NCBI GenBank assembly: GCA_944363005.1
Contig: CALVTV010000074.1
Span: 1 to 14,858 of the forward strand
Direction: 5' to 3'
Source: an uncultured Clostridia bacterium
GTDB taxonomy: Bacteria > Bacillota > Clostridia > Christensenellales > Aristaeellaceae
Length of the DNA stretch: 14,858 nt
Shown: positions 7,681-14,065 of the stretch, one piece after another
How positions within the stretch are numbered: position 1 is the stretch's first letter
Layout of the letters: each line of letters opens with the position of its first letter
Notes under the pieces: generated by a model
Told to the model about the DNA's origin: nothing
The model's input: only the letters and a program-made list of their open reading frames with translations
Database searches by the model: none
Translations under genes and position numbers: made by a program

Positions 7681-7923
7681 TCAGGCGATGGCGCCGGTCT
7701 TCTTGAGCAGCGCGCGAACGGTATCGGTCGGCTGAGCGCCGTTCTTGATCCAGGTCTGCGCCTTCTCAACGTCAATCTTCAGCTCCACCGGGTTGGAAAC
7801 CGGGTTGTAGTAGCCGATCTCATCGACAAAACGGCCGTCGCGGCTGGCGCGCTCGTCGGCAACCACCACGCGGTAGAACGGCTTCTTCTTCATGCCCATT
7901 CTCTTGAGACGAATCTTAACCAT
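7681..7923 (-). CDS. rpsP: 30S ribosomal protein S16
   Basis: An 80-residue protein beginning MVKIRLKRMGMKKKPFYRVV, the typical S16 start, followed by ADERASRDGRFVDEIGYYNP and WIKNGAQPTDTVRALLKK. S16 binds 16S rRNA in the 30S body and is needed for subunit assembly. The start is fixed by AAGGAGG with ideal spacing; an in-frame ATG 15 codons upstream has no such site and would add residues not found in S16. It lies 69 bases after ffh in a short AT-rich gap. Confidence 0.97.
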   Translation of the reverse strand: MVKIRLKRMGMKKKPFYRVVVADERASRDGRFVDEIGYYNPVSNPVELKIDVEKAQTWIKNGAQPTDTVRALLKKTGAIA

Positions 7924-7992
7924 AATCGTATCCTCCTTCAATATCGGAAAAAAATCTATATACCTCAATCTAAAAGATTGTTGGCAGCTCGC

Positions 7993-9327
7993 TTAGCGGC
8001 CCATCGGGAAGCGATAGCGTCCCCGTTTGCCGCGGGCCTGGCTCATGACCATCTTCATCTGCTTCTTCGCCTCTTCAAACTGGCGAATCAGCGCATTGAC
8101 GTCCTGCACGGTCGTTCCGCTGCCCGCGGCAATGCGGCGGCGGCGGCTCGCGTTGAGGATCTCCGGATGACGCCGCTCGCGCGGGGTCATGGAGCGGATA
8201 ATCGCCTCGGGCTTGCTCATGGCGTTGTCCGGGATGTCGATATCCCCAATGGCGCTCATGCCCGGCAGCATCTTGAGGATGCCCGAGAGCGGGCCCATCT
8301 TCTTGATTTGCTGCATCTGGCTGAGGAAGTCCTCCAGCGACAGGTCGGCATTGCGCATCTTGCGCGTCAGGTCGGCGGCTTCCTGCTCGTCAATCTGGAT
8401 GTTCTCCTGCGCCTTCTCGATGAGCGTCATCACGTCGCCCATGCCCAGAATGCGGGAAGCCATGCGCTCCGGGTGGAAAGGCTCGATGTCGCCGAGCTTT
8501 TCGCCCGTGCCGGCAAACTTGATCGGCTTGCCCGTCACCGCGCGCACGGAGAGCGCCGCGCCGCCGCGGGTATCGCCGTCGAGCTTGGTGAGGATGACGC
8601 CGGTGATTTCCAGCTTGCTGTTGAATGTCTCCGCGACGTTGACCGCGTCCTGACCGGTCATCGCGTCGATCGTCAAAAGGATTTCCGTGGGCTGCACAGC
8701 CGCGCGAACGCGAGCCAGCTCGTCCATGAGCGCCTCGTCGATGTGCAACCGGCCGGCGGTATCCAGAATGACAACATCGTGCTGATGGCTGCGGGCGAAT
8801 TCGACGGCCTCGCGCGCGGTCTTGACGGGATCCTGCGTGCCGCGCTCAAAGACCGGCACGCCCACCTGGCCGCCTACCACCTGCAACTGCTTGATGGCGG
8901 CGGGGCGGTAGATATCGCAGGCGACCAGCAGCGGCCGCCTGCCGTCCTTGCGCAGCCAGCTGCCCAGCTTGGCGGCCATGGTCGTCTTGCCCGCGCCCTG
9001 CAAGCCGCAGAGCATGAACACGGTCACCGGCCCGGAGGAATATTGCAACCTCGCGTTGCTGCCGCCCATCAACGCGGTCAGCTCCTCGTTGACCACCTTG
9101 ATGATCTGCTGCTGCGCGCTCAGGCTCTCGGAAACCTCCAGGCCCACACAGCGCTCCGTGGTCTTCTTGACAAAGGTCTTGGCGACCTTGTAATTGACGT
9201 CGGCCTCCAGCAGCGCCATGCGCACCTCGCGCATGACCAGCTTGACGTCTTCCTCCGTCAGCTTGCCCTTGCCGCGCAGCTTGCCAAAAGCCTGCTGCAA
9301 TCGTTGCGTCAATCCCTCAAAGGCCAT
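7993..9327 (-). CDS. ffh: Signal recognition particle GTPase Ffh (SRP54)
   Basis: A 444-residue protein of normal Ffh length. Order: N domain (residues 1-90), G domain with P-loop GLQGAGKTT at 108-116, DTAGR at 189-193, TKLDGD at 247-252 and RGGAALS just after, and a methionine-rich M domain from about 300 (QMQQIKKMGPLSGILKMLPG and later MKMVMSQ) that binds 4.5S/6S SRP RNA and signal sequences. Ffh recognises signal peptides as they leave the ribosome and delivers the complex to FtsY at the membrane. The start is fixed by AGGAGG eight bases upstream, inside the last codons of ylxM; only one base separates the ylxM stop from this ATG, so translation is probably coupled. The many predicted signal peptides in this window are potential clients. 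Confidence 0.98.
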   Translation of the reverse strand: MAFEGLTQRLQQAFGKLRGKGKLTEEDVKLVMREVRMALLEADVNYKVAKTFVKKTTERCVGLEVSESLSAQQQIIKVVNEELTALMGGSNARLQYSSGPVTVFMLCGLQGAGKTTMAAKLGSWLRKDGRRPLLVACDIYRPAAIKQLQVVGGQVGVPVFERGTQDPVKTAREAVEFARSHQHDVVILDTAGRLHIDEALMDELARVRAAVQPTEILLTIDAMTGQDAVNVAETFNSKLEITGVILTKLDGDTRGGAALSVRAVTGKPIKFAGTGEKLGDIEPFHPERMASRILGMGDVMTLIEKAQENIQIDEQEAADLTRKMRNADLSLEDFLSQMQQIKKMGPLSGILKMLPGMSAIGDIDIPDNAMSKPEAIIRSMTPRERRHPEILNASRRRRIAAGSGTTVQDVNALIRQFEEAKKQMKMVMSQARGKRGRYRFPMGR

Positions 9328-9328
9328 C

Positions 9329-9667
9329 TTATTCCTCCTCCTGTGAAAGCAGCTGCTGCAAACGCGCCCGGGCGCGCCTTGCCTGTTCGCCGGGGGCGTC
9401 GCGCAGGATCTCAAGGCATTCGCCCAGCCCCTGCGTCAGCCGCCGGTAGCGCTCAAGCAGCCCCAGCTGCTCCTCGTATGCTTCAAGCTGGCGCGCGCCG
9501 CGATGCACAGCATCGTACACACCCTGACGGGAGATGCCCTCCTGCGCGGCGATTTCCGAGAGGGAAAAGTCCTCCTCGCAGTAGAGCGAGAGCAGCTTTC
9601 TCTGCCTTTCGGTGAGCAGCGGGCCGTAGAAATCGAACAGCCAGCCCGTCTCAATGCGATCCTCCAC
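9329..9667 (-). CDS. ylxM: YlxM/p13-like DNA-binding protein of the SRP locus
   Basis: A 112-residue protein with a helix-turn-helix reading SLSEIAAQEGISRQGVYDAV at residues 35-54, preceded by LTERQRKLLSLYCEEDFS, as in sigma-70 region 4-like YlxM/p13 proteins. The family is about 105-115 residues long and nearly always sits just before ffh; in streptococci YlxM was reported to interact with SRP components. The start is a GTG with AGGAGG six bases upstream; no ATG in this frame has a better site. It is the first gene after a consensus promoter. The C-terminus is rich in Arg, Gln and Glu (RRARARLQQLLSQEEE). Confidence 0.92.
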   Translation of the reverse strand: MEDRIETGWLFDFYGPLLTERQRKLLSLYCEEDFSLSEIAAQEGISRQGVYDAVHRGARQLEAYEEQLGLLERYRRLTQGLGECLEILRDAPGEQARRARARLQQLLSQEEE

Positions 9668-9709
9668 GGGGCGCCTCCTCGTAAAGCAAAAACACTTGAC
9701 AGCCTGATG

Positions 9710-9738
9710 ATTATACCGCAGATAGCGCGCACTGTCAA
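9710..9738 (-). promoter_or_regulatory. Consensus sigma-A promoter of the ylxM-ffh operon
   Basis: Perfect TTGACA (9733-9738) and perfect TATAAT (9710-9715) on the minus strand with a 17-base spacer, about 43 bases before the ylxM GTG. The acetyltransferase stop TGA (9735-9737) lies inside the -35 box, so the promoter begins at the very end of the upstream gene. CTTGACA/TGTCAAG heptamers flank it on both sides. Confidence 0.9.
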
Positions 9739-9754
9739 GGCTTTTTGCTTGACA
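9733..9754. repeat. Inverted repeat TGTCAAG-N8-CTTGACA over the -35 box
   Basis: Perfect 7-bp arms at 9733-9739 and 9748-9754; a third copy of the heptamer (CTTGACA) is at 9695-9701, close to the predicted transcription start. The arms could form a hairpin at the 3' end of the acetyltransferase mRNA, but there is no U tract. As DNA it could be an operator. Because the -35 consensus is itself part of the heptamer, chance is a real alternative. Confidence 0.4.
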
Positions 9755-10352
9755 AATTGCGCTTTTCAAGCGCCGAGAGTTCCTGCTGCGTCCGCGCCAT
9801 TTCCCGGCGCACGGCCTTAGCGTCAAGCGCCGTCACCGGCACAATGTTCCCCGGTTCGCCCGCACCCGTTCGCCTGTGCATCCAGACGGTATCGTGCCAG
9901 CGGCCGAACTTGTAGCCCGTCGCCTCATGCAGGCCGATGCGCGCAAAACCCAGGCTTTCGTGCATGGCGATGCTCCCGGCGTTGGAACCGGTGATCACCG
10001 CGTAAAAATTGACGTATCCCTGCATGGCCAGCAGGCGCATGAGCAGTTCATACAGCGGCGCGCCCAGCCCGCGATGGGCATAGCGTTCGCTCAGGTAGAT
10101 CGACAACTCCGCGTTCCAGCGAAACGCGGCGCGCTCCGCCTGCCTGTGCGCATAGGCATAGCCCGCCAGCTGCCCGCCATCCTCCAGCAAAAGATACGGG
10201 AACTCTCGCGCAATCTGCTCGACCCGCGCTTCAAATTCCGGGATAGCGGGCACTTCCGTCTCAAAAGTGATGGCCGTCTGTTCAATATAAGGCCGGTACA
10301 GCGCGAGAATCCGCGCCGCATCCTCCTGCGGCCGAACAAAGCGCACGTTCAC
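9735..10352 (-). CDS. GNAT N-acetyltransferase, phosphinothricin/methionine-sulfoximine acetyltransferase type
   Basis: A 205-residue protein. Residues 1-160 match the Bar/Pat/MddA (YncA-like) branch of GNAT enzymes: YRPYIEQTAITFETEVP at 19-35, GYAYAHR at 64-70, the acetyl-CoA loop RGLGAPLYE at 94-102, YAVITGSNAGSIAMHESLGF at 117-136, and GYKFGRWHDTVWM at 146-158. Such enzymes transfer acetyl from acetyl-CoA to the amino group of phosphinothricin, methionine sulfoximine/sulfone or related amino acids, in the cytoplasm. About 45 extra residues follow the usual end (from about 162), charged and probably helical. The start is GTG with AGGAGG seven bases upstream, and it overlaps the exporter stop in GTGA, so the two are translationally coupled. 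An acetylating enzyme joined to a drug/metabolite exporter suggests detoxification or amino-acid-analogue export; the real substrate is unknown. Confidence 0.88.
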   Translation of the reverse strand: MNVRFVRPQEDAARILALYRPYIEQTAITFETEVPAIPEFEARVEQIAREFPYLLLEDGGQLAGYAYAHRQAERAAFRWNAELSIYLSERYAHRGLGAPLYELLMRLLAMQGYVNFYAVITGSNAGSIAMHESLGFARIGLHEATGYKFGRWHDTVWMHRRTGAGEPGNIVPVTALDAKAVRREMARTQQELSALEKRNLSSKKP

Positions 10353-11281
10353 GCTTGCGCCTCCTCTGCCCGGTTGACCACGACAATGCTCACGCAGACG
10401 AGCAACAGCGCCGCGCCGTAGCGCAAAAGCGGAAGATCCGCGCCGCGCTCCACCAGCAAAAGCGAGAGCATCACGCCGAATATGGGCTGAAGAAACGTGA
10501 ACACCGCGACGCGCGAGACGGGATTGACCTTGAGCAGCACCGCCCAAAGCGAATACGCGACGGCCGAGAGCATCGCCAGATACCCCAGCACCACAAGCGC
10601 CAGGCCGCTTTGCGGCACAAGCCGTCCGCCCAGCGCGCCGCCCACGGCGATCATCGTCAGTCCGCCGAGGATGAATTGCCAGCCGCTCAGACAGACCGGC
10701 TCCTCATGGGCGCTAAAGTGTTTGATGAGCCCCGAGGAGAGCGCCGACGCGCACATGGAGATCACCAGAAACCCTTCCCCATTCAAGCGAACGGACGGGT
10801 CGATGCGCGTGCCGTCCATATTCACCAGCACGATGCCCGCCACGCCGGCCAATCCGCCGATCCACTTGCGCGCGCTCATGCGCTCCCCCCGGAACACATA
10901 GCACGCGATGAGGATGCTCACAAAGGCGTTGAGTCCCTGAATGATTGAGCCCTTGACGGACGAGGTGTGCGCCACGCCGATGTAAAAGAACACGTATTGC
11001 GCGATCGTCTGCACGAGGGCCAGGCAGGCCACCCGTCCCCAGTTGCCGCGCTTGGGCAACACCAAGCGCCTGTGCTGCGCGCTGGTCATCAGCACGGCCA
11101 GCACGCCGGCGAGCGTAAAACGGCAACCCGCAAACAAAATCTGCGTGGCGCTCTCGCCCTCCGGGATGGCAAAGAGCCGGTATCCGAGGTTGATAAACGG
11201 GATTGCGCTGCCCCAGAGCAGGCAGCAAAAACCCGCCAACAGCGTGAAGGTGAGCGGTCGGGTCAAGCTATCCTTGTTCAT
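10349..11281 (-). CDS. EamA/DMT-family transporter
   Basis: A 310-residue membrane protein with about ten hydrophobic segments in two repeats, as in the EamA (RhaT/YdcZ-like) drug/metabolite transporter superfamily. The first segment reads FTLLAGFCCLLWGSAIPFIN; later marks include GSIIQGLNAFVSILIACYVF, with the repeat-end helix FLQPIFGVMLSLLLVERG near the C-terminus. Members export amino acids, metabolites or drugs across the cytoplasmic membrane using the proton or sodium gradient. The start at MNKDS has AGGAGA eight bases upstream; an ATG eight codons earlier lies only about 10 bases after the predicted transcription start, has no such site, and is less likely. The gene overlaps the next by 4 nt (GTGA), forming a two-gene unit with the acetyltransferase. 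With no terminator after that pair, transcription may run on into the SRP operon. Confidence 0.9.
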   Translation of the reverse strand: MNKDSLTRPLTFTLLAGFCCLLWGSAIPFINLGYRLFAIPEGESATQILFAGCRFTLAGVLAVLMTSAQHRRLVLPKRGNWGRVACLALVQTIAQYVFFYIGVAHTSSVKGSIIQGLNAFVSILIACYVFRGERMSARKWIGGLAGVAGIVLVNMDGTRIDPSVRLNGEGFLVISMCASALSSGLIKHFSAHEEPVCLSGWQFILGGLTMIAVGGALGGRLVPQSGLALVVLGYLAMLSAVAYSLWAVLLKVNPVSRVAVFTFLQPIFGVMLSLLLVERGADLPLLRYGAALLLVCVSIVVVNRAEEAQA

Positions 11282-11313
11282 GACGGTTTTCTCCTGTGCG
11301 TGCATTTTGTCCC

Positions 11314-11341
11314 AGTATAACACCTTCCAGCGAAAAAGCAA
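11314..11341 (-). promoter_or_regulatory. Probable promoter of the exporter-acetyltransferase pair
   Basis: Minus-strand extended -10 TGTTATACT (hexamer TATACT at 11314-11319) with TTGCTT (11336-11341) 16 bases upstream. The predicted transcript begins about 25-30 bases before the ATG at 11281 and includes the AGGAGA site. Confidence 0.6.
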
Positions 11342-11690
11342 GCAAACATTTTCTTGCGGCGCAAACTTTGACAAAAAAAAAACAATATGGCGCAGGAATG
11401 TTTAGCAATGACGACGAATATATAATGCAGTTCATATTCGCTTCATCGGAAATGGGTTTTCTGCTCGCATGGGCGTATTGTATCCGAAATCGCGTGCTCA
11501 GAAAAAAATGGAAAAACGGGAAGAAAACGCCCGTTTCAAACGTATGTTTTATATCTGACGGTTTTGCGCATGGTTTTTTTCCCGCATCTGCGGCTGAATG
11601 TATACAGAAAGGAGGCTTGGACGTTTTCCCCCCCGTTTGTTCCCGTCGAGGGAAAGTCAACACCTGCACAATAAGGAGGAAGATGAGAAG
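11342..11690. other. AT-richer upstream region of the small exported-protein gene
   Basis: No gene is supported here. It holds a run of ten A (11373-11382), a plus-strand TATAAT at 11421-11426 without a good -35 box, several homopolymer tracts (seven A near 11502, seven T near 11574, seven C near 11628), and a 7-bp hairpin AAACGGG/CCCGTTT (11514-11520 with 11530-11536). On the minus strand that hairpin is followed by five T and could terminate antisense transcripts. A second Shine-Dalgarno-like AAAGGAGG at 11608-11615 has no properly spaced start codon. If TATAAT 11421 is used, the leader is about 260 bases long. Confidence 0.4.
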
Positions 11691-12173
11691 ATGAAACGCA
11701 TGATTTCCATTTGTGTCGCGCTTGCGATGCTTTTATTCGCCATCGCGCAGGCGGAGGATGCCGCCTTTGAAGTGGTCTGCGAGCAACTCGCGCAGACCGG
11801 CTGGCTGACCGAGGACTACGCCGTCGCCGAGGACGAGCTGGGCGGCAATCCGCGCGCCTACGTTCAGGCCGGGGACGCCTACGCCGAGAAGATCGTCACC
11901 AGCGACGGAGCGCTTCTGCAATACGCCTTCCAAGGGGCGCTTCAGACGGCGGAAGATCTGACCGCCTGCATCGCGGCCACCGGCGCGGAGGATGCGCAGG
12001 CGATTGCGGAAGCGGTGTTGGCCTCCTACGCGGAGAGCAGCGCCTATCAGGCCGCAAACGGAGCCGAAGCCGGCCGCGTGCCCACGGGCCGGGCCGTGCG
12101 CGGTTCGCTGCTCTACGAGCTGCAAAGCGGCTGGCTGACCATTCTCAACACCGACGCGCTGATGGCAAACTGA
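11691..12173 (+). CDS. Small exported protein of unknown function
   Basis: A 160-residue protein with a Sec signal peptide (MKRMISICVALAMLLFAIAQA, cleavage probably before EDAAFE). The mature protein is acidic, Ala-rich and apparently soluble; I recognise no domain. A stretch with repeated ED/AE residues (for example TAEDLTACIAATGAEDAQAI) looks helical, and the C-terminus (GSLLYELQSGWLTILNTDAL) could form a strand pair. Shine-Dalgarno AAGGAGG at 11673-11679 is 11 bases from this ATG. Between them lies a four-codon ORF ATG-AGA-AGA-TGA (11683-11694) whose stop overlaps the start, the same arrangement as before the lipoprotein gene at 833. A strong terminator follows 7 bases after the stop, so it is monocistronic. 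Export well supported; role unknown. Confidence 0.8.
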   Translation: MKRMISICVALAMLLFAIAQAEDAAFEVVCEQLAQTGWLTEDYAVAEDELGGNPRAYVQAGDAYAEKIVTSDGALLQYAFQGALQTAEDLTACIAATGAEDAQAIAEAVLASYAESSAYQAANGAEAGRVPTGRAVRGSLLYELQSGWLTILNTDALMAN

Positions 12174-12180
12174 ATACGCA

Positions 12181-12214
12181 AAACAGGCGGGAGTTTCTCT
12201 CCCGCCTGTTTTTC
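12181..12214 (+). terminator. Intrinsic terminator after the small exported-protein gene
   Basis: A perfect 13-bp stem (12181-12193 with 12199-12211), TTTCT loop, and a T-rich tail TTTTTCTTT on the plus strand. Confidence 0.9.
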
Positions 12215-12244
12215 TTTGCGCCCGCCTCGTCCCGGAAATACCCA

Positions 12245-12272
12245 AAAAACCCCTGCCGTAGCAGGGGTTTTT
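12245..12272 (-). terminator. Intrinsic terminator of the dipeptidase gene
   Basis: A perfect 12-bp stem (12245-12256 with 12261-12272). Read on the minus strand the loop is UACG closed by C-G, a very stable UNCG tetraloop, and the 3' arm ends in a run of six T. It starts 22 bases after the dipeptidase stop and stands back to back with the terminator at 12181, insulating the two convergent genes. Confidence 0.9.
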
Positions 12273-12294
12273 GCAATTTCAAATCAGGCCGGAC

Positions 12295-13866
12295 TTACTC
12301 GGCAGTTTCCGCAGAGATGTCGGTCAGCAGCGTAGCGATGGCGCCGCAGGTGTTCCAAACCGTATCGCTCTCCACATACTCAGATACGGAATGCGGGTTT
12401 TCGACGGTCGGGCCCACGGAGATGATCTCCAGCTCGTCGTTCCACTCGGCGAAGTCGGCGCACTCGAGGCCGCCATGCACGGCCGTGATCACGCACGCAT
12501 CGCCCGTGTAGCGCTCAAAGGCGGAGGCGTACATCTGCGCGATGACGTCGGTTTCCTTCTCTTCCCAGCCGATGCTGATGTTCGCCGGATCATAGGGGTT
12601 CTCCGCACTGGAGACGATTTCCACACCGAAGGCATTGGCGATCGCCTGGAACTGCATGTTCGCCAGCATCACCGGCCACTGAGAGCTGCAGCGCATGGCC
12701 TGGCGGATCGTGGTGGATTCCTCGCCCGCGACGATGTTCACCGTACCCAGGTTGAAGGAAGTCTCGGTGATGCCCGCATAGCGTTGGCTGATGGTATTCA
12801 CGCCGTCCTCGACGGAGGCAATCAGGTCAATCACCTTCGCGGAGCAATCCGCGGTCAGCACCGTCTCAGGCATATCCGTCGGTCCATAGGTAAAGTTGTA
12901 ACCCGCCTCGGTGCGGTCAAACTGCTGGCCAAAGTAACCGATCGTCTCATCCATCAGCGCCTTGAATTCATCTTCGTACTCCGGGGAGAACGTAATCACG
13001 GCATTGGCCAGCACAGGGATGGCCGTCATGCCGGTGCCGCCGGTGAAGGACGCCAGCTGCACGTCGATGCCCAGGTACTTGGCATAGGCCAGGCAGTAAT
13101 CGACCGCCTTGATGGCGTTGGCGCGGTTCTTGTCGATGTCCACGCCGGAATGGCCACCCTTCAGGCCGCTCAGATCGATGCTGTAGGCGACCTTGGCCGC
13201 GTCCGCCGCTTCGCTCTCCAGCGGGACGTTGAAGGAATACGACGCAAAGCCGCAAGCCGCGACCGTGCAGGTGGCGTAATCCTCCGAGTCGATGTTGACC
13301 ATGTACTTGGCGTCCTCAACCCACGCGTGATCCATGTTGCCTACGCCGGAGGGCGAGCCGCCTTCCTCGTTGATGGTGACCAGCACGCGCAGCGGGCCGT
13401 GCACGTAGTCCTCGGAAACCGCCAGGAACATCGCCGTGGCAATGCCGATGCCGTCATCGCTGCCCAGGCTGGTATGGCCGTCGGAGCTGACAATGCCCTC
13501 CTCGGGCTTGTTGACCACGACGATGGGCGACTGGGTCATGTCCCGTCCGTCATCGGAGACGACAACCATATCCATGTGCGCCTGCAAGACCGTCAGCGGC
13601 GCATTTTCATAGCCGGGCGTCGCGGGAACGTCCCAGCGAATGTTTCCAACTTCATCCTGCATGGTGGCAAAGCCGTGTTCTTCGCCCCACGCCTTCAGGT
13701 AATCGCTGATCGCGTCGGTGTTGCCGGAACCGCGCGGAATCTGCGCAATCGCCGTGAACTCATCCAGAATGTAGCTGAACATCTGGTCGTTGTCAAGCTC
13801 CGCGTTGGCCACAACCGCCAACGAGAGCATCAGCACGCAAAGCACAAGTCCCAACAGTCTTTTCAT
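12295..13866 (-). CDS. pepD: Secreted M20C-family aminoacyl-histidine-type dipeptidase (PepD-like)
   Basis: A 523-residue di-zinc peptidase with a Sec signal peptide (MKRLLGLVLCVLMLSLAVVANA, cleavage before ELDN). Active-site features of M20C proteins are present: LQAHMDM at 94-100 (His97 zinc ligand, Asp99), GSDDGIG at 135-141 (Asp137, bridging zinc), NEEGG at 166-170 (Glu167 general base, Glu168 zinc), NIDSED at 191-196 (Asp193), HGGLEC near the C-terminal third, and GPTVENPHSVSEY with His492 as the last zinc ligand. The lid domain with GLKGGHSG lies between. PepD hydrolyses dipeptides, often Xaa-His; known PepD enzymes are mostly cytoplasmic, so the signal peptide is unusual and points to peptide use outside the membrane. 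RBS GGAGGG lies about 8 bases upstream. A response regulator gene is upstream on the same strand, with repeats between. Substrate specificity cannot be read from the sequence. Confidence 0.9.
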   Translation of the reverse strand: MKRLLGLVLCVLMLSLAVVANAELDNDQMFSYILDEFTAIAQIPRGSGNTDAISDYLKAWGEEHGFATMQDEVGNIRWDVPATPGYENAPLTVLQAHMDMVVVSDDGRDMTQSPIVVVNKPEEGIVSSDGHTSLGSDDGIGIATAMFLAVSEDYVHGPLRVLVTINEEGGSPSGVGNMDHAWVEDAKYMVNIDSEDYATCTVAACGFASYSFNVPLESEAADAAKVAYSIDLSGLKGGHSGVDIDKNRANAIKAVDYCLAYAKYLGIDVQLASFTGGTGMTAIPVLANAVITFSPEYEDEFKALMDETIGYFGQQFDRTEAGYNFTYGPTDMPETVLTADCSAKVIDLIASVEDGVNTISQRYAGITETSFNLGTVNIVAGEESTTIRQAMRCSSQWPVMLANMQFQAIANAFGVEIVSSAENPYDPANISIGWEEKETDVIAQMYASAFERYTGDACVITAVHGGLECADFAEWNDELEIISVGPTVENPHSVSEYVESDTVWNTCGAIATLLTDISAETAE

Positions 13867-13900
13867 CTTGGTATCCCTCCGTTTGAATGATTTGCAACAA

Positions 13901-13923
13901 ATCCTTTTCGCTCGAAAAAGGAT
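13901..13923 (-). promoter_or_regulatory. Hairpin in the dipeptidase upstream region
   Basis: ATCCTTTTCG and CGAAAAAGGAT form a stem of about ten pairs with one bulged base and a 2-4 base loop, some 20 bases before the dipeptidase Shine-Dalgarno sequence. If transcription begins upstream of it, the hairpin would sit in the 5' leader and could affect initiation or act as an attenuator. No clear consensus promoter is seen; AT-rich TTTACT/TAATAA-like elements lie around 13934-13960. Confidence 0.35.
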
Positions 13924-13984
13924 ATCGATAGTTTATTACGCTAAATTAATAAAGTAAAGGGGTCTCTTGGCATTCCTTGAAATT

Positions 13985-14017
13985 ATTTGCAATATGCAAC
14001 AAAAGATATTGCATATA
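13985..14017. repeat. Nested inverted TTGCA repeats between regulator and dipeptidase genes
   Basis: Two overlapping perfect 8-bp inverted repeats: TGCAATAT (13988-13995) with ATATTGCA (14006-14013), and ATATGCAA (13992-13999) with TTGCATAT (14009-14016). The left half TTGCA-ATA-TGCAA is itself an inverted repeat. A 9-base direct repeat TGCAACAAA occurs at 13995-14003 and again at 13893-13901, nearer the dipeptidase start. This looks like an operator region. It could instead be a weak hairpin after the regulator gene, but there is no U tract. Confidence 0.5.
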
Positions 14018-14065
14018 CCGCTCGTCATCATGATTTTATTCTCAATTTTTGCCTGGATTTCGCAA

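Noticed and set aside
7951..7980. Hairpin CAATCT-TTT-AGATTG and T run between ffh and rpsP as a terminator
   Set aside because: The stem is weak (6 bp, AT-rich) and the T run lies about 13 bases beyond it, so termination is unlikely; rpsP is expected to be cotranscribed.
3660..9615. Long plus-strand open frames opposite the two secreted-protein genes, rimM, rpsP and ffh (for example 3660-5402, 5363-7030, 7978-9615)
   Set aside because: Low-complexity Arg/Leu/His/Ala composition, no start signals and overlap with each other and with well-identified genes show they are antisense shadows.
9696..9754. Plus-strand TTGACA hexamers at 9696 and 9749 as divergent promoters
   Set aside because: No -10-like hexamer occurs at 16-18 bases downstream and there is no plus-strand gene to drive.
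11616..11694. Possible leader peptide from TTG after AAAGGAGG, ending in the same TGA as the mini-ORF
   Set aside because: Only one base separates GGAGG from the TTG, too close for initiation, and no other start codon is properly spaced.
12271..13890. Plus-strand open frame of 539 codons opposite the dipeptidase
   Set aside because: Its His/Arg/Gly/Val-rich composition is a shadow of the dipeptidase; it starts inside a terminator hairpin and has no ribosome binding site.
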